This document shows, piece by piece, positions 20,601 through 28,574 of a DNA stretch of 64,000 bases (the stretch's first letter is position 1; every line of letters begins with the position of its first letter). The DNA lies in the NCBI GenBank assembly GCA_951812975.1, contig CATOTC010000001.1, positions 1,644,001 through 1,708,000 on the forward strand, given 5' to 3'. The stretch is from an uncultured Acidimicrobiales bacterium (GTDB lineage: Bacteria; Actinomycetota; Acidimicrobiia; Acidimicrobiales; Aldehydirespiratoraceae). The position numbers were made by a program, and so were the translations under genes. A model generated the notes under the pieces. The model saw only the letters and a list, made by a program, of their open reading frames with translations, did not search any database and was not told where the DNA came from.

Positions 20601-23600
20601 GCCGCCTGTGCCACCGAGTAGGTCAGCGTGTCGCCGTCGGCGTCGCTGGCAGCGACCGCCTCACCCACATCGCCTGCAGCAGTGTTTTCTGCCACAGTCC
20701 GCGACACCGACGCCTCGTCGAACTCCGGCGGGGAGTTCGCCGTGATGGGGCCTGTGGTGGTGTTGGCGGTCTTTGCTGGGCCGCGGCGGTCGCTGTAGGT
20801 GGCGCTGGCGCGCACGTACATGTCTTCGTCGCTGGATATGAGCGTGTAGCTGGAGTTGGACTGCCCACTGATCGCGCTGAACGGCCCAGACATCGACAAC
20901 GCCCTGCTCCACACCCAAACGACGCTGGTTACCCCGCCGTCGGGGTCAGCCACGCCCGCGGACAGGGTCCGGCCGACCCGTGTTGTCCCCGACACTGTGA
21001 CTGTGCCGGGCTCTTCGGCGTCGCTGACGTTGATCGTCAGTGTGGCCGTGTCATCGATGGCCGGGTCAACCGCGTCGCCGGAGTTTTTGGAGTCGGTGAC
21101 TGCGATGACCACGATGTAGCTTTCGCGGTCCTCGAAATCGATCGAGGCGCCGCTTTTGATGCTGATCTGGCCGCTGGTTGCGTTCAGCTCGAAGTCCTCG
21201 TTGAACGCCGCCAGATCATCAGCCCCGCCCGAAGCCGCCTGTGCCACCGAGTAGGTCAGCGTGTCGTTGTCGGCGTCGCTGGCAGCGACCGCCTCACCCA
21301 CATCGCCTGAAGCAGTGTTCTCTGCCACAGTCCGCGACACCGACGTGTCGGCGAACTCCGCCGGCGAGTTCGCCGTGATGGGGCCTTTGGTGGTGTTGGC
21401 AGTCTTTGCGTCACCGCGGCGGTCGCTGTAGGTGGCGGTGGCGCGTACGTACATGTCTTCGTCGCTGGTTGTGAGCGTGTAGCTGGAGTTGGACTGCCCA
21501 CTGATCGCGCTGAACGGCCCAGACATCGACGATGCCCGGCTCCACACCCAAACGACGCTGGTTACGTCGCCGTCGGGGTCAGCCAGCTCCGCGGACAGGG
21601 TCCGGCCGACCCGTGTTGTCCCCGACACTGTGACTGTGCCGGGCTCTTCGGCGTCGCTGACGTTGATCGTCAACGTCACCGTGTCATCAATGGCCGGGTC
21701 AACAGAGTCGGTGACTGCGATGACCACGATGTAGCGTTCGCGGTCCTCGAAATCGATCGAGCCGCCGGCTTTGATGCTGATCTGGCCGCTGGTTGAGTTC
21801 AGCTCGAAGTCCTCGTTGAACGCCGCGAGATCATCAGCTCCGCCCGAAGCCGCCTGTGCCACCGAGTAGGTCAGTATGTCGTTGTCGGCGTCGCTGGCAG
21901 TGACCGCCGCACCCACATCGCCCGCAGCAGTGTTCTCTGCCACGGTCCGCGACGTCGACGTCTCGTCGAACTCGGGCGGGGAGTTCGCCGCGATGGGGCC
22001 TGTGGTGGTGTTGGCGGTCTTTGCTGGGCCGCGGCGGTCGCTGTAGGTGGCGGTGGCGCGCACGTACATGTCTTCGTCGCTGGTTGTGAGCGTGTAGCTG
22101 GAGTTGGACTGTCCACTGATCGTGTTGAACGGCCCAGACATCGACGATGCCCGGCTCCACACCCAAACGACGCTGGTCACGCCGCCGTCGGGGTCAGCCA
22201 GCTCCGCGGACAGGGTCCGGCCGACCCGTGTTGTCCCCGACACTGTGACTGTGCCGGGCTCTTCGGCGTCGCTGACGTTGATCGTCAGTGTGGCCGTGTC
22301 ATCAATGGCCGGGTCAACCGCGTCGCCGGGGTCTTTGGAGTCGGTGACTGCGATGACCACGATGTAGCGTTGACGGTCCTCGAAATCGATCGAGCCGCCG
22401 GGTTTGATGCTGATCTGGCCGCTGGTTGAGTTCAGCTCGAAGTCCTCGTTGAACGCCGCGAGATCATCAGCTCCGCCCACCTCGGTGGAAGCCGCCTGTG
22501 CCACCGAGTAGGTCAGTATGTCGTTGTCGGCGTCGCTGGCGGTGACCGCCGCACCCACATCGCCCGCAGCAGTGTTCTCTGCCACCGTCCGCGACACCGC
22601 CCCGTCGAACTCGGGCGGCGAGTTCGACGCCGAGGCGTCTTGGATGGGGCCTTTGGTGGTGTTGGCGGTCTTTGCTGGGCCGCGGCGGTCGCTGTAAGTG
22701 GCGCTGGCGCGCACGTACATGTCCTCGTCGCTGGTTGTGAGCGTGTAGCTGGAGTTGGACTGCCCACTGATCGTGTTGAACGACCCAGACAACGACGACG
22801 CCCGGCTCCACACCCAAACGACGCTGGTCACACCACCGTCGGGGTCAGCCACCTCCGCGGACAGGGTCCGGCCGACCCGTGTTGTCCCCGACACTGTGAC
22901 TGTGCCGGGCTCCTCGGCGTCGATGACGTTGATCGTCAACGTGACCGTGTCATCGATGGCCGGGTCGTCAGCGTCGCCGGGGTCTTTGGAGTCGGTGACT
23001 GCGATGACCACGATGTAGCTTTCGCGGTCCTCGAAATCGATCAAAGCGCCGGCTTTGACACTGATCTGGCCGCTGGTTGGGTTCAGCTCGAAGTCCTCGT
23101 TGAACGCCGCGAGATCATCAGCTCCGCCCGAAGCCGCCTGTGCCACCGAGTAGGTCAGCGTGTCGCCGTCGGCGTCGCTGGCGGTGACCGCCGCAACCAC
23201 ATCGCCTGAAGCAGTGTTCTCTGCCACAGTCCACGACGTCGCCGCGTCGAACTCGGCCGGGGAGTTCGCCGTGATGGGGCCTTTGGTGGTGTTGGCGGTC
23301 TTTGCTGGGCCGCGGCGGTCGCTGTAAGTGGCGCTGGCGCGCACGTACATGTCCTCGTCGCTGGGTGTGAGCGTGTAGCTGGAGTTGGACTGCCCACTGA
23401 TCGTGTTGAACGGCCCAGACATCGACGATGCCCGGCTCCACACCCAAACGACGCTGGTTACACCACCGTCAAGGTCAGCCACCTCCGCGAACAGGGTCCG
23501 GCCGACCCGTGTTGTCCCCGACACTGTGACTGTGCCGGGCTCCTCGGCGTCGATGACGTTGATCGTCAACGTCACCGTGTCATCGATGGCCGGGTCCACA

Positions 23601-26134
23601 GCGTCGCCGGGGTCTTTGGAGTCGGTGACTGCGATGACCACGATGTAGCTTTCGCGGTCCTCGAAATCGATCGAGCCGCCGGCTTTGATGCTGATCTGGC
23701 CGCTGGTCGCGTTCAACTCGAAGTCCTCGTTGAACGCCGCCAGATCATCAGCTCCGCCCGAAGCCGCCTGTGCCACCGAGTAGGTCAGCGTGTCGTTGTC
23801 GGCGTCGCTGGCAGCGACCGCCTCACCCACATCGCCCGCAGCAGTGTTTTCTGCCACCGTCCACGACACCGACGTCTCGGCGAACTCGGGCGGCGAGTTT
23901 AACGCCGAGGCGTCTTTGATGGGGCCTTTGGTGGTGTTGGCGGTCTTTGCTGGGCCGCGGCGGTCGCTGTAAGTGGCGCTGGCGCGCACGTACATGTCCT
24001 CGTCGCTGGGTGTGAGCGTGTAGCTGGAGTTGGACTGCCCACTGATCGTGTTGAACGGCCCAGACATCGACGATGCCCGGCTCCACACCCAAACGACGCT
24101 GGTTACGTCGCCGTCGGGGTCAGCCAGCTCCGCGGACAAGGTAAAGCCGACCCGTGTTGTCCCCGACACTGTGACTGTGCCGGGCTCTTCGGCGTCGCTG
24201 ACGTTGATTGTCAACGTGAGCGTGTCATCGATGGCCGGGTCAACCGCGCCGGCGGAGTCTTTGGAGTCGGTGACTGCGATGACCACGATGTAGCTTTCGC
24301 GGTCCTCGAAATCGATCGAGCCGCCGGCTTTGATGCTGATCTGGCCGCTGGTTGCGTTCAGCTCGAAGTCCTCGTTGAACGCCGCCAGATCGTCAGCCCC
24401 GCCCACCACCGAGTAGGTCAGCGCCTGTGCCGAGTAGGTCAGTGCGTCGCCGTCGGCGTCGCTGGCGGTGACGGCGACACTCGCATCGCCCGCAGCAGTG
24501 TTCTCTGCCACCGTCCACGACACCGACGCCGCGGCGAACTCCGGCGGCGAGTTCGCCGCCGAGGCGTTCGCTTGGATGGGGCCTTTGGTGGTGTTGGCGG
24601 TCTTTGCTGGGCCGCGGCGGTCGCTGTAAGTGGCGCTGGCGCGCATGTACATGTCCTCGTCGTCGGTTGTGAGCGTGTAGCTGGAGTTGGACTGCCCACT
24701 GATCGTGTTGAACGGCCCAGACATCGACGACGCCCGGCTCCACACCCAAACGACGCTGGTTACACCACCGTCAAGGTCAGCCAACTCCGCGGACAGGGTC
24801 CGGCCGACCCGTGTTGTCCCCGACACTGTGACTGTGCCGGGCTCCTCGGCGTCGATGACGTTGATCGTCAACGTGACCGTGTCATCAATGGCCGGGTCAA
24901 CAGCGTCGCCGGGGCCTTTGGAGTCGGTGACTGCGATGACCACGATGTAGCGTTCGCGGTCCTCGAAATCGATCGAGCCGACGCTGTTGATGCTGATCTG
25001 GCCGGTGGTTGCGTTCAGCTCGAAGTCCTCGTTGAACGCCGCGAGATCATCAGCTCCGCCCGAAGCCGTCTGTGTCACCGAGTAGGTCAGCGTGTCGCCG
25101 TCGGCGTCGCTGGCAGTGACCGCCGCGCCTATATTGCCTGAAGCAGTGTTCTCTGCCACGGTCCGCGACGCCGACGTCTCGTCGAACTCGGGCGGGGAGT
25201 TCGCCGCGATGGGGCCTGTGGTGGTGTTGGCGGTCTTTGCTGGGCCGCGGCGGTCGCTGTAAGTGGCGCTGGCGCGCACGTACATGTCCTCGTCGCTGGG
25301 TGTGAGCGTGTAGCTGGAGTTGGACTGCCCACTGATCGTGTTGAACGGCCCAGACATCGACGACGCCCGGCTCCACACCCAAACGACGCTGGTTACATCG
25401 CCGTCGGGGTCAGTCACATCCGCGGACAAGGTAAAGCCGATCCGCGTTGTCCCCGACACTGTGACTGTGCCGGGCTCTTCGGCGTCGCTGACGTTGATTG
25501 TCAACGTGAGCGTGTCATCGATGGCCGGGTCAACAGCGCCGGCGGAGTCTTTGGAGTCGGTGACTGCGATGACCACGATGTAGCTTTCGCGGTCCTCGAA
25601 ATCGATCGAGCCGCCGCTTTTGATGCTGATCTGGCCGCTGGTTGCGTTCAGCTCGAAGTCCTCGTTGAACGCGGCGAGATCATCAGCCCCGCCCACCACC
25701 GAGTAGGTCAGCGCCTGTGCCGAGTAGGTCAGTGCGTCGCCGTCGGGGTCGCTGGCGGTGACGGCGACACTCGCATCGCCCGCAGCAGTGTTCTCTGCCA
25801 CCGTCCACGACGCCGCCGCCGCGGCGAACTCCGGCGGCGAGTTCGGCGCGATGGGGCCTTCGGAGGGGCCTTCGATGGTGGTGAACGACCCAGCGATGAG
25901 CTTTGTCGGCAGTTCGTCAGCGATTTTCTCAGTACCGGCGGAGGTCTCAGCGGTGTTGCCCACCAGGGTAATGGACTGCGCCGACGCCGTGGACGGCACT
26001 TGGGGTAGCGCCGTGACCACCAGCGCTAGCGCAACCACTGCCCGCACCACAGTCACCGCGCCACCAAAGTAGCCGACGACAGTTTTGCGCCGCACGAAGG
26101 CCACACCTGTGGCCAACTCTTCGCGACGAGCCAT
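14642..26134 (-). CDS. Very large surface repeat protein: 17 cadherin-like modules plus SLH-like modules
   Basis: 3,830 residues, ATG at 26134 (MARREELATG) with AGAGG upstream. A signal peptide ends near VPSTASAQ. About 17 cadherin-like modules (start NSPxEF, calcium-type motifs ASDADGDTLTYSV and DFEDRESYIVVIAVTDS) alternate with 16 Ig-like modules (DAEEPGTVTVSGTTRVG..., WVWSRASSMSG...), period ~630-660 bp. Three C-terminal SLH-like modules follow (FNDVDEDDWF..., FDDVDESAYY..., FQDVSTDAYY...), each with a Cys pair. One unit has a short internal duplication of NSPPEF.ETS. It is likely a long, calcium-stiffened surface fibre used in adhesion or aggregation. The many 80-110-aa ORFs on both strands, including an 823-aa plus-strand ORF, are periodic shadows. 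Confidence 0.87.
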   Translation of the reverse strand: MARREELATGVAFVRRKTVVGYFGGAVTVVRAVVALALVVTALPQVPSTASAQSITLVGNTAETSAGTEKIADELPTKLIAGSFTTIEGPSEGPIAPNSPPEFAAAAASWTVAENTAAGDASVAVTASDPDGDALTYSAQALTYSVVGGADDLAAFNEDFELNATSGQISIKSGGSIDFEDRESYIVVIAVTDSKDSAGAVDPAIDDTLTLTINVSDAEEPGTVTVSGTTRIGFTLSADVTDPDGDVTSVVWVWSRASSMSGPFNTISGQSNSSYTLTPSDEDMYVRASATYSDRRGPAKTANTTTGPIAANSPPEFDETSASRTVAENTASGNIGAAVTASDADGDTLTYSVTQTASGGADDLAAFNEDFELNATTGQISINSVGSIDFEDRERYIVVIAVTDSKGPGDAVDPAIDDTVTLTINVIDAEEPGTVTVSGTTRVGRTLSAELADLDGGVTSVVWVWSRASSMSGPFNTISGQSNSSYTLTTDDEDMYMRASATYSDRRGPAKTANTTKGPIQANASAANSPPEFAAASVSWTVAENTAAGDASVAVTASDADGDALTYSAQALTYSVVGGADDLAAFNEDFELNATSGQISIKAGGSIDFEDRESYIVVIAVTDSKDSAGAVDPAIDDTLTLTINVSDAEEPGTVTVSGTTRVGFTLSAELADPDGDVTSVVWVWSRASSMSGPFNTISGQSNSSYTLTPSDEDMYVRASATYSDRRGPAKTANTTKGPIKDASALNSPPEFAETSVSWTVAENTAAGDVGEAVAASDADNDTLTYSVAQAASGGADDLAAFNEDFELNATSGQISIKAGGSIDFEDRESYIVVIAVTDSKDPGDAVDPAIDDTVTLTINVIDAEEPGTVTVSGTTRVGRTLFAEVADLDGGVTSVVWVWSRASSMSGPFNTISGQSNSSYTLTPSDEDMYVRASATYSDRRGPAKTANTTKGPITANSPAEFDAATSWTVAENTASGDVVAAVTASDADGDTLTYSVAQAASGGADDLAAFNEDFELNPTSGQISVKAGALIDFEDRESYIVVIAVTDSKDPGDADDPAIDDTVTLTINVIDAEEPGTVTVSGTTRVGRTLSAEVADPDGGVTSVVWVWSRASSLSGSFNTISGQSNSSYTLTTSDEDMYVRASATYSDRRGPAKTANTTKGPIQDASASNSPPEFDGAVSRTVAENTAAGDVGAAVTASDADNDILTYSVAQAASTEVGGADDLAAFNEDFELNSTSGQISIKPGGSIDFEDRQRYIVVIAVTDSKDPGDAVDPAIDDTATLTINVSDAEEPGTVTVSGTTRVGRTLSAELADPDGGVTSVVWVWSRASSMSGPFNTISGQSNSSYTLTTSDEDMYVRATATYSDRRGPAKTANTTTGPIAANSPPEFDETSTSRTVAENTAAGDVGAAVTASDADNDILTYSVAQAASGGADDLAAFNEDFELNSTSGQISIKAGGSIDFEDRERYIVVIAVTDSVDPAIDDTVTLTINVSDAEEPGTVTVSGTTRVGRTLSAELADPDGDVTSVVWVWSRASSMSGPFSAISGQSNSSYTLTTSDEDMYVRATATYSDRRGDAKTANTTKGPITANSPAEFADTSVSRTVAENTASGDVGEAVAASDADNDTLTYSVAQAASGGADDLAAFNEDFELNATSGQISIKSGASIDFEDRESYIVVIAVTDSKNSGDAVDPAIDDTATLTINVSDAEEPGTVTVSGTTRVGRTLSAGVADPDGGVTSVVWVWSRALSMSGPFSAISGQSNSSYTLISSDEDMYVRASATYSDRRGPAKTANTTTGPITANSPPEFDEASVSRTVAENTAAGDVGEAVAASDADGDTLTYSVAQAASGGADDLVAFNEDFELNPTSGQISINSGASIDFEDRESYIVVIAVTDSKDSGDAVDPAIDDTVTLTINVSDAEEPGTVTVSGTTRVGRTLSAELADPDGDVTSVVWVWSRASSMSGPFSAISGQSNSSYTLTTSDEDMYVRASATYSDRRGDAKTANTTKGPIAANSPAEFADTSVSRTVAENTASGDVGEAVAASDADGDTLTYSVAQAASGGADDLVAFNEDFELNATSGQISIKSVGSIDFEDRESYIVVIAVTDSKDPGDAVDPAIDDTATLTINVSDAEEPGTVTVSGTTRVGRTLSAEVADPDGGVTSVVWVWSRASSMSGPFNTISGQSNSNYTLTTSDEDMYVRASATYSDRRGDAKTANTTTGPITANSPAKFDEASVSRTVAENTASGDVVAAVTARDADGDTLTYSVAQAASGGADDLVAFNEDFELNVTTGQISINSGASIDFEDRQSYIVVIAVTDKKDPADAVDPTIDDTVTLTINVIDAEEPGTVTVSGTTRVGRTLSADVADPDGDVTSVVWVWSRASSTSGPFNTISGQSNSNYTLTTSDEDMYVRATATYSDRRGDAKTANTTTGPIQANSPPEFTETSNSPPEFAETSTSWTVAENTAAVAAVTASDADGDTLTYSVAQAASGGADDLAAFNEDFELNPTSGQISIKAGGSIDFEDRESYIVVIAVTDSKNSADAVDPAIDDTVTLTINVSDAEEPGTVTVSGTTRVGRTLSAEVADPDGGVTSVVWVWSRASSLSGSFSAISGQSNSSYTLTSSDEDMYVRASATYSDRRGPAKTANTTKGPITANSPAKFDAASVSRPVAENTASGNIGAAVSASDADGDTLTYSVAQAASGGADDLAAFNEDFELNPTSGQISVKAGALIDFEDRESYIVVIAVTDKKDPGDADDPAIDDTVTLTINVIDAEEPGTVTVSGTTRVGFTLSAEVADPDGGVTSVVWVWSRASSMSGPFNTISGQSNSSYTLTPSDEDMYVRASATYSDRRGPAKTANTTKGPIQAASASNSPAEFSAASVSRTVAENTAGGDVGAAVTASDADNDTLIYSVAQAASGGADDLVAFNEDFELNSTSGQISIKAGGSIDFEDRERYIVVIAVTDSKDPADAVDPAIDDTATLTINVSDAEEPGTVTVSGTTRVGRTLSAEVADPDGGVTSVVWVWSRASSMSGPFNTISGQSNSSYTLTTSDEDMYVRATATYSDRRGPAKTANTTKGPITANSPAEFTAASASRTVAENTAAGDVGAAVTASDADNDTLTYSVTQAASGGADDLAAFNEDFELNATTGQISIKAGASIDFEDRERYIVVIAVTDSKDPADADDPAIDDTVTLTINVSDAEEPGTVKVSGTTRVGRTLSAELADPDGGVTSVVWVWSRASSLSGSFSAISGQSNSSYTLTTSDEDMYVRASATYSDRRGDAKTANTTKGPIQTASASNSPPEFDSASASRTVAENTAAGDVGAAVTASDADNDTLIYSVAQAASGGADDLVAFNEDFELNPTSGQISIKAGGSIDFEDRERYIVVIAVTDSKDPADAVDPAIDDTATLTINVSDAEEPGTVTVSGTTRVGPTLSAELADPDGGVTSVVWVWSRASSMSGPFNTISGQSNSSYTLTTSDEDMYVRASATYSDRRGPAKTANTTKGPIQAASATNSPPEFTAEAVWRTVAENTAAGDIGAAVAASDADGDTLTYSVAQAASGGADDLAAFNEDFELNATSGQVSVKAGALIDFEDRESYIVVIAITDSKDPADADDPAIDDTLTLTINVIDAEEPGTGGGDGGAKESSEALTAAQRFNDVDEDDWFAHAVGWMLKNEITTGCEPDRFCPHRIATRAHFVTFLWRAAGRPEPAVTGTERFDDVDESAYYQQAVGWAAAEGITTGCGDGTIFCPDQHATRGQLAAFLYRYSGHHHTVTEATFQDVSTDAYYFSAVEWMAANAITSGCAADRFCPDTSETRAQVAELLHRYFTQQPQPRGL

Positions 26135-26311
26135 CTGGAAACCTCTGGTTCCGGTGCGAGCCTAGCGGAGCCGAGCGGCCCCGAGAAACCGCCCAGGCAC
26201 CACAACTCAAGGACGATAATCAACTAGTTCCAAGGACAATAGCCGAATAGAAAACAGGATACAACCAGGTAAACCTGTTATTCAGCAGCGGTAAACCTGT
26301 TATTCAGCAGC
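26135..26311 (-). promoter_or_regulatory. Upstream region of the larger giant gene, with direct repeats
   Basis: Homologous to 14285-14461. It contains two spaced copies of a (T)CAAGGAC(G/A)ATA motif and one copy of the ACAGGATACAACCAG block; farther out a 22-bp unit containing GTAAACCTGTTATTCAGCAG occurs twice in tandem (26268-26311). Conservation of the CAAGGACRATA pair between both giant genes suggests shared control. Confidence 0.45.
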
Positions 26312-26560
26312 GATAGTCCCGAGCATCCTCGACGATCCCCTTGCAGATGGCCCGGCCCGGGCCGAGGTCGCCTGCCTGGTCGGGACCTGATGATGCGCCG
26401 CGCCTCATCGTTGGCCGACCACAGTTCCCCGCTTCGGACGTCGAACACCACCACTGCCATCGGAGCGGTGTGCGACAACGCATCCAGGTCGGCGCAGGCC
26501 GCTGCTCGGCAATCCGACAGGGACACCAGCGTCGGCGGATACTGCCAACTGGGACCCCCT
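26312..26560 (-). pseudogene. PAS-domain gene fragment
   Basis: The minus-strand ORF reads SLSDCRAAACADLDALSHTA and then PMAVVVFDVRSGELWSANDE, a typical N-terminal PAS-type sensor stretch seen in bacterial signalling proteins. It degenerates after ARRIIRSRPG into unrelated sequence, with signs of a frameshift, and runs into the tandem repeat upstream of the giant gene. The track ORF begins at GTG 26526, but protein-like sequence (SWQYPPTLV) extends a little upstream. I interpret it as a regulator gene truncated by the arrival or rearrangement of the giant gene. Confidence 0.45.
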
Positions 26561-26634
26561 AGACTCCCCTGACATCCTCCGGACTCGCGGCCGTTGTTAC
26601 AGCTGCGCGTTCCCCGCGCTGCGGCCAGGTGGGG

Positions 26635-27285
26635 CTATCGCAGCGAGAACGGCGGGTAGCGGTCGGTGATGAGAAACCACATATAGGCCCCGACGCGCAG
26701 GCTCCAGCGGTGCACACCGAGCACGAAATTGAACAGCCCGCGGGGATAGCGGCCGGTGAAGATGATCGCGAACCATGCGATCACGACACAGATGAACGCG
26801 GCAACACTCAGCACAGCCAGCACGATGTAGTGGGGGATGGCCAGCAGCCACTTGACCAGCGGCAGCCAGCGGTTCAGGTCCTGGTCCGCGTCGGGATAGT
26901 CCAGTTCCAGATGCACTGCCTGCTGCTCATCGGTGGAGGGGTACTCGTCGCGCATCAGCGACATGTAGGCGATGATGCGGGTGGTGAACCGCGTCAGTTC
27001 GAGGTTGAAGTCGAACCACCAGCGCGGGTACTTCCGCCGGAACAGGATCATCAGCAATGTTGGACCGAACAGCGTGATGGCTGCGAAGAGCACCGCCAAG
27101 TTCGCCTCGTCGGTCTGCGAATTCCCGACGAAGGAGTTGGTGAGCAGGCCCGCCACGATCGCGATGGGTATGACCAGGATGATCCGGAATAACGTCGATG
27201 CCCGACCGAGCCCCTCCTCGGGATACTCGATGTCGAGCCTCGCCGGATACCCGCCGGACTCGGTGCCGTGGTGAACGTCTGACAT
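26635..27285 (-). CDS. DUF4389 membrane protein
   Basis: 216 residues from ATG 27285 (MSDVHHG), chosen for the strong AAGGAGGG ribosome site 6 bp upstream; the 295-aa track version extends into non-coding sequence. Family landmarks are YPARLDIEYPEEGLGR (~13-28), PRWWFDFNLELTRFTTRIIAY and YPRGLFNFVLGVHRWSLRVGA (two repeated 'FNxxxxxRWxxRVxAY' motifs). About four transmembrane helices. Common in actinobacteria; function unknown. Confidence 0.85.
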   Translation of the reverse strand: MSDVHHGTESGGYPARLDIEYPEEGLGRASTLFRIILVIPIAIVAGLLTNSFVGNSQTDEANLAVLFAAITLFGPTLLMILFRRKYPRWWFDFNLELTRFTTRIIAYMSLMRDEYPSTDEQQAVHLELDYPDADQDLNRWLPLVKWLLAIPHYIVLAVLSVAAFICVVIAWFAIIFTGRYPRGLFNFVLGVHRWSLRVGAYMWFLITDRYPPFSLR

Positions 27286-27610
27286 GGAACCCTCCTTAGG
27301 TGGTTTCAAGATTGCATCAAGCCTTGATGGTAGTCGGTTCCCGTCGCGACTATCCCGGATCTTAGCCAAAGGCTGATTGGCATCGCAAGAGAATCGCCGA
27401 GCCTTCAAACGCGATGCCCCAACTGAAAGGTTGTCTTTACCCGGCTCGGTAACGGTCGGAGGTGACCCGATCGATTGAAGGGCCGGCCGAGCGCGGAACG
27501 TGTGCCCGCGCATCATCGACATGGGCTTGGTCCGAGACGACGCCAGCCAGCATGTTGTCTCGGCGGCAGTTCTTCGCCGTAGGTGACGTCGTCGTCAGTC
27601 TCCCACACGC
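27286..27610. other. Intergenic region with one palindrome (27315-27329)
   Basis: About 325 bp without a supported gene. The only clear structure is the 15-bp palindrome CATCAAGCCTTGATG, 30 bp upstream of the DUF4389 start, a possible operator for that gene. The rest shows nothing I can support. Confidence 0.4.
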
Positions 27611-28435
27611 TCAGACCGAATCGAGAGACTCGCGCAACTTCTCCTCCTCGCCCGGGTGCATGTGCACCGCCTGCTCGGAGTAGGGGAACCGCAGAGCCCT
27701 CGACTCGGCGTGGAAAGCCTTGAGGGCCGCTACCCGCTCCTCATGCATCTGCTCATGCAGCCGGGCGAGGTTGCCGAACGCGTGGGCGTGCCTGGGCGGG
27801 TCGGGTGTCTCCCCGCAGATGTCAGACATGAACAAGAAGATGACGTCGCCGGAGTTCCCGCAACCCAACGAGAACGTGACGATCGAGGTCTTCTCGTTGA
27901 GCAGGTTGAGCGTCTCCTCGGCCACGCACTCGATCTCGACGGCGAAGCAGCCGGCGTCCTCTAGCCGACGGAACGTTTTGAGCAGTTCGAGCGCCTCATC
28001 CGCGGTGCGGCCGTAGGCCCGCAGACCGCCGCCCCAGATGCTCACCGAAGGCACCAGACCCATATGGGCCTGAACCGGGATGTGCTCTTTAGCCAGCATC
28101 TCGATCACGTCGTAGCTGCGGTTGGTGAAGTACATGTCGGCGCCTGCCTCCATGCACTCCACCGCGGCCCGCAGGATCTCGTCGTTGGTCTTGTGCTGGC
28201 CCCAGTTCATGGCCGTCGCCATGAAATGGGTGGGAGCGATCTCGCGAGCGATCTCGAGCTGGTCGTCCCACACCGTGAGGGTGTCGATGCCCGCCTCGAC
28301 GCACGCCCGAATCTCAGCCGCGCCGGCGGGGTTGCACATCGTGAGCCGGCTGCCGGAACCCTTCAGAGCCCGCAGATCGGGGATGGTGTAGTTGCGTTGG
28401 GCCGGCTTGCGGCCGAACGTGTATATGTTCTTCAT
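27611..28435 (-). CDS. PanB-like (ketopantoate hydroxymethyltransferase / PEP-mutase superfamily) enzyme
   Basis: 274 residues from ATG 28435 (MKNIYTFGRK); an upstream GTG/ATG at 28477 is possible but adds nothing conserved. It follows the PanB pattern: LTMCNPAGAAEIRACVEAGIDTLTVWDD, then HIPVQAHMGLVPSVSIWGGGLRAYGRTADEA, then DAGCFAVEIECVAEE and SLGCGNSGDVIFLFMSD. Classic PanB has VGDS near residue 45 where this protein has VWDD, and ends with a different loop, so it is a divergent family member rather than a housekeeping panB. It could add or remove a one-carbon or acyl unit on an alpha-keto acid. It lies next to the catabolic island but is separated from it by an insertion sequence. Confidence 0.7.
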   Translation of the reverse strand: MKNIYTFGRKPAQRNYTIPDLRALKGSGSRLTMCNPAGAAEIRACVEAGIDTLTVWDDQLEIAREIAPTHFMATAMNWGQHKTNDEILRAAVECMEAGADMYFTNRSYDVIEMLAKEHIPVQAHMGLVPSVSIWGGGLRAYGRTADEALELLKTFRRLEDAGCFAVEIECVAEETLNLLNEKTSIVTFSLGCGNSGDVIFLFMSDICGETPDPPRHAHAFGNLARLHEQMHEERVAALKAFHAESRALRFPYSEQAVHMHPGEEEKLRESLDSV

Positions 28436-28557
28436 TGTGTCGGAACAGTAGGGGCTGTGAGCCTCGCCTGCCAGCACGACCCAGAAGCTCGAAAATCAAT
28501 AAAACTCACTATTCGGGCCAATTGGCTTACAAGATTGACTCTAAATGGTTAAGACCC
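28436..28557. other. Intergenic region upstream of the PanB-like gene
   Basis: Contains a lone TGTTCC half-site 7 bp from the PanB-like start (minus strand) but no matching second half. AT-rich around 28490-28550, suggesting a promoter. Confidence 0.3.
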
Positions 28558-28574
28558 CAGCGCGGAGACGGTGG
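28558..28574. repeat. 17-bp direct repeat, copy of tRNA-Ser 3' end (left)
   Basis: CAGCGCGGAGACGGTGG is identical to 29857-29873, which is the 3' end of tRNA-Ser plus five bases. The two copies bracket the insertion sequence. It is either a long target-site duplication or an attachment-site-like repeat. Confidence 0.65.

Noticed and set aside
27440-27500. GGTAACGG...GGAGG sequence considered as a c-di-AMP (ydaO) riboswitch
   Set aside because: Only short pieces of the consensus match, pairing arms are not convincing, and no plus-strand gene follows.
28436-28470. TGTTCC half-site upstream of the PanB-like gene considered as a seventh operator
   Set aside because: The second and third half-sites are missing at the required spacing (TGAAGA instead of GGAACR).
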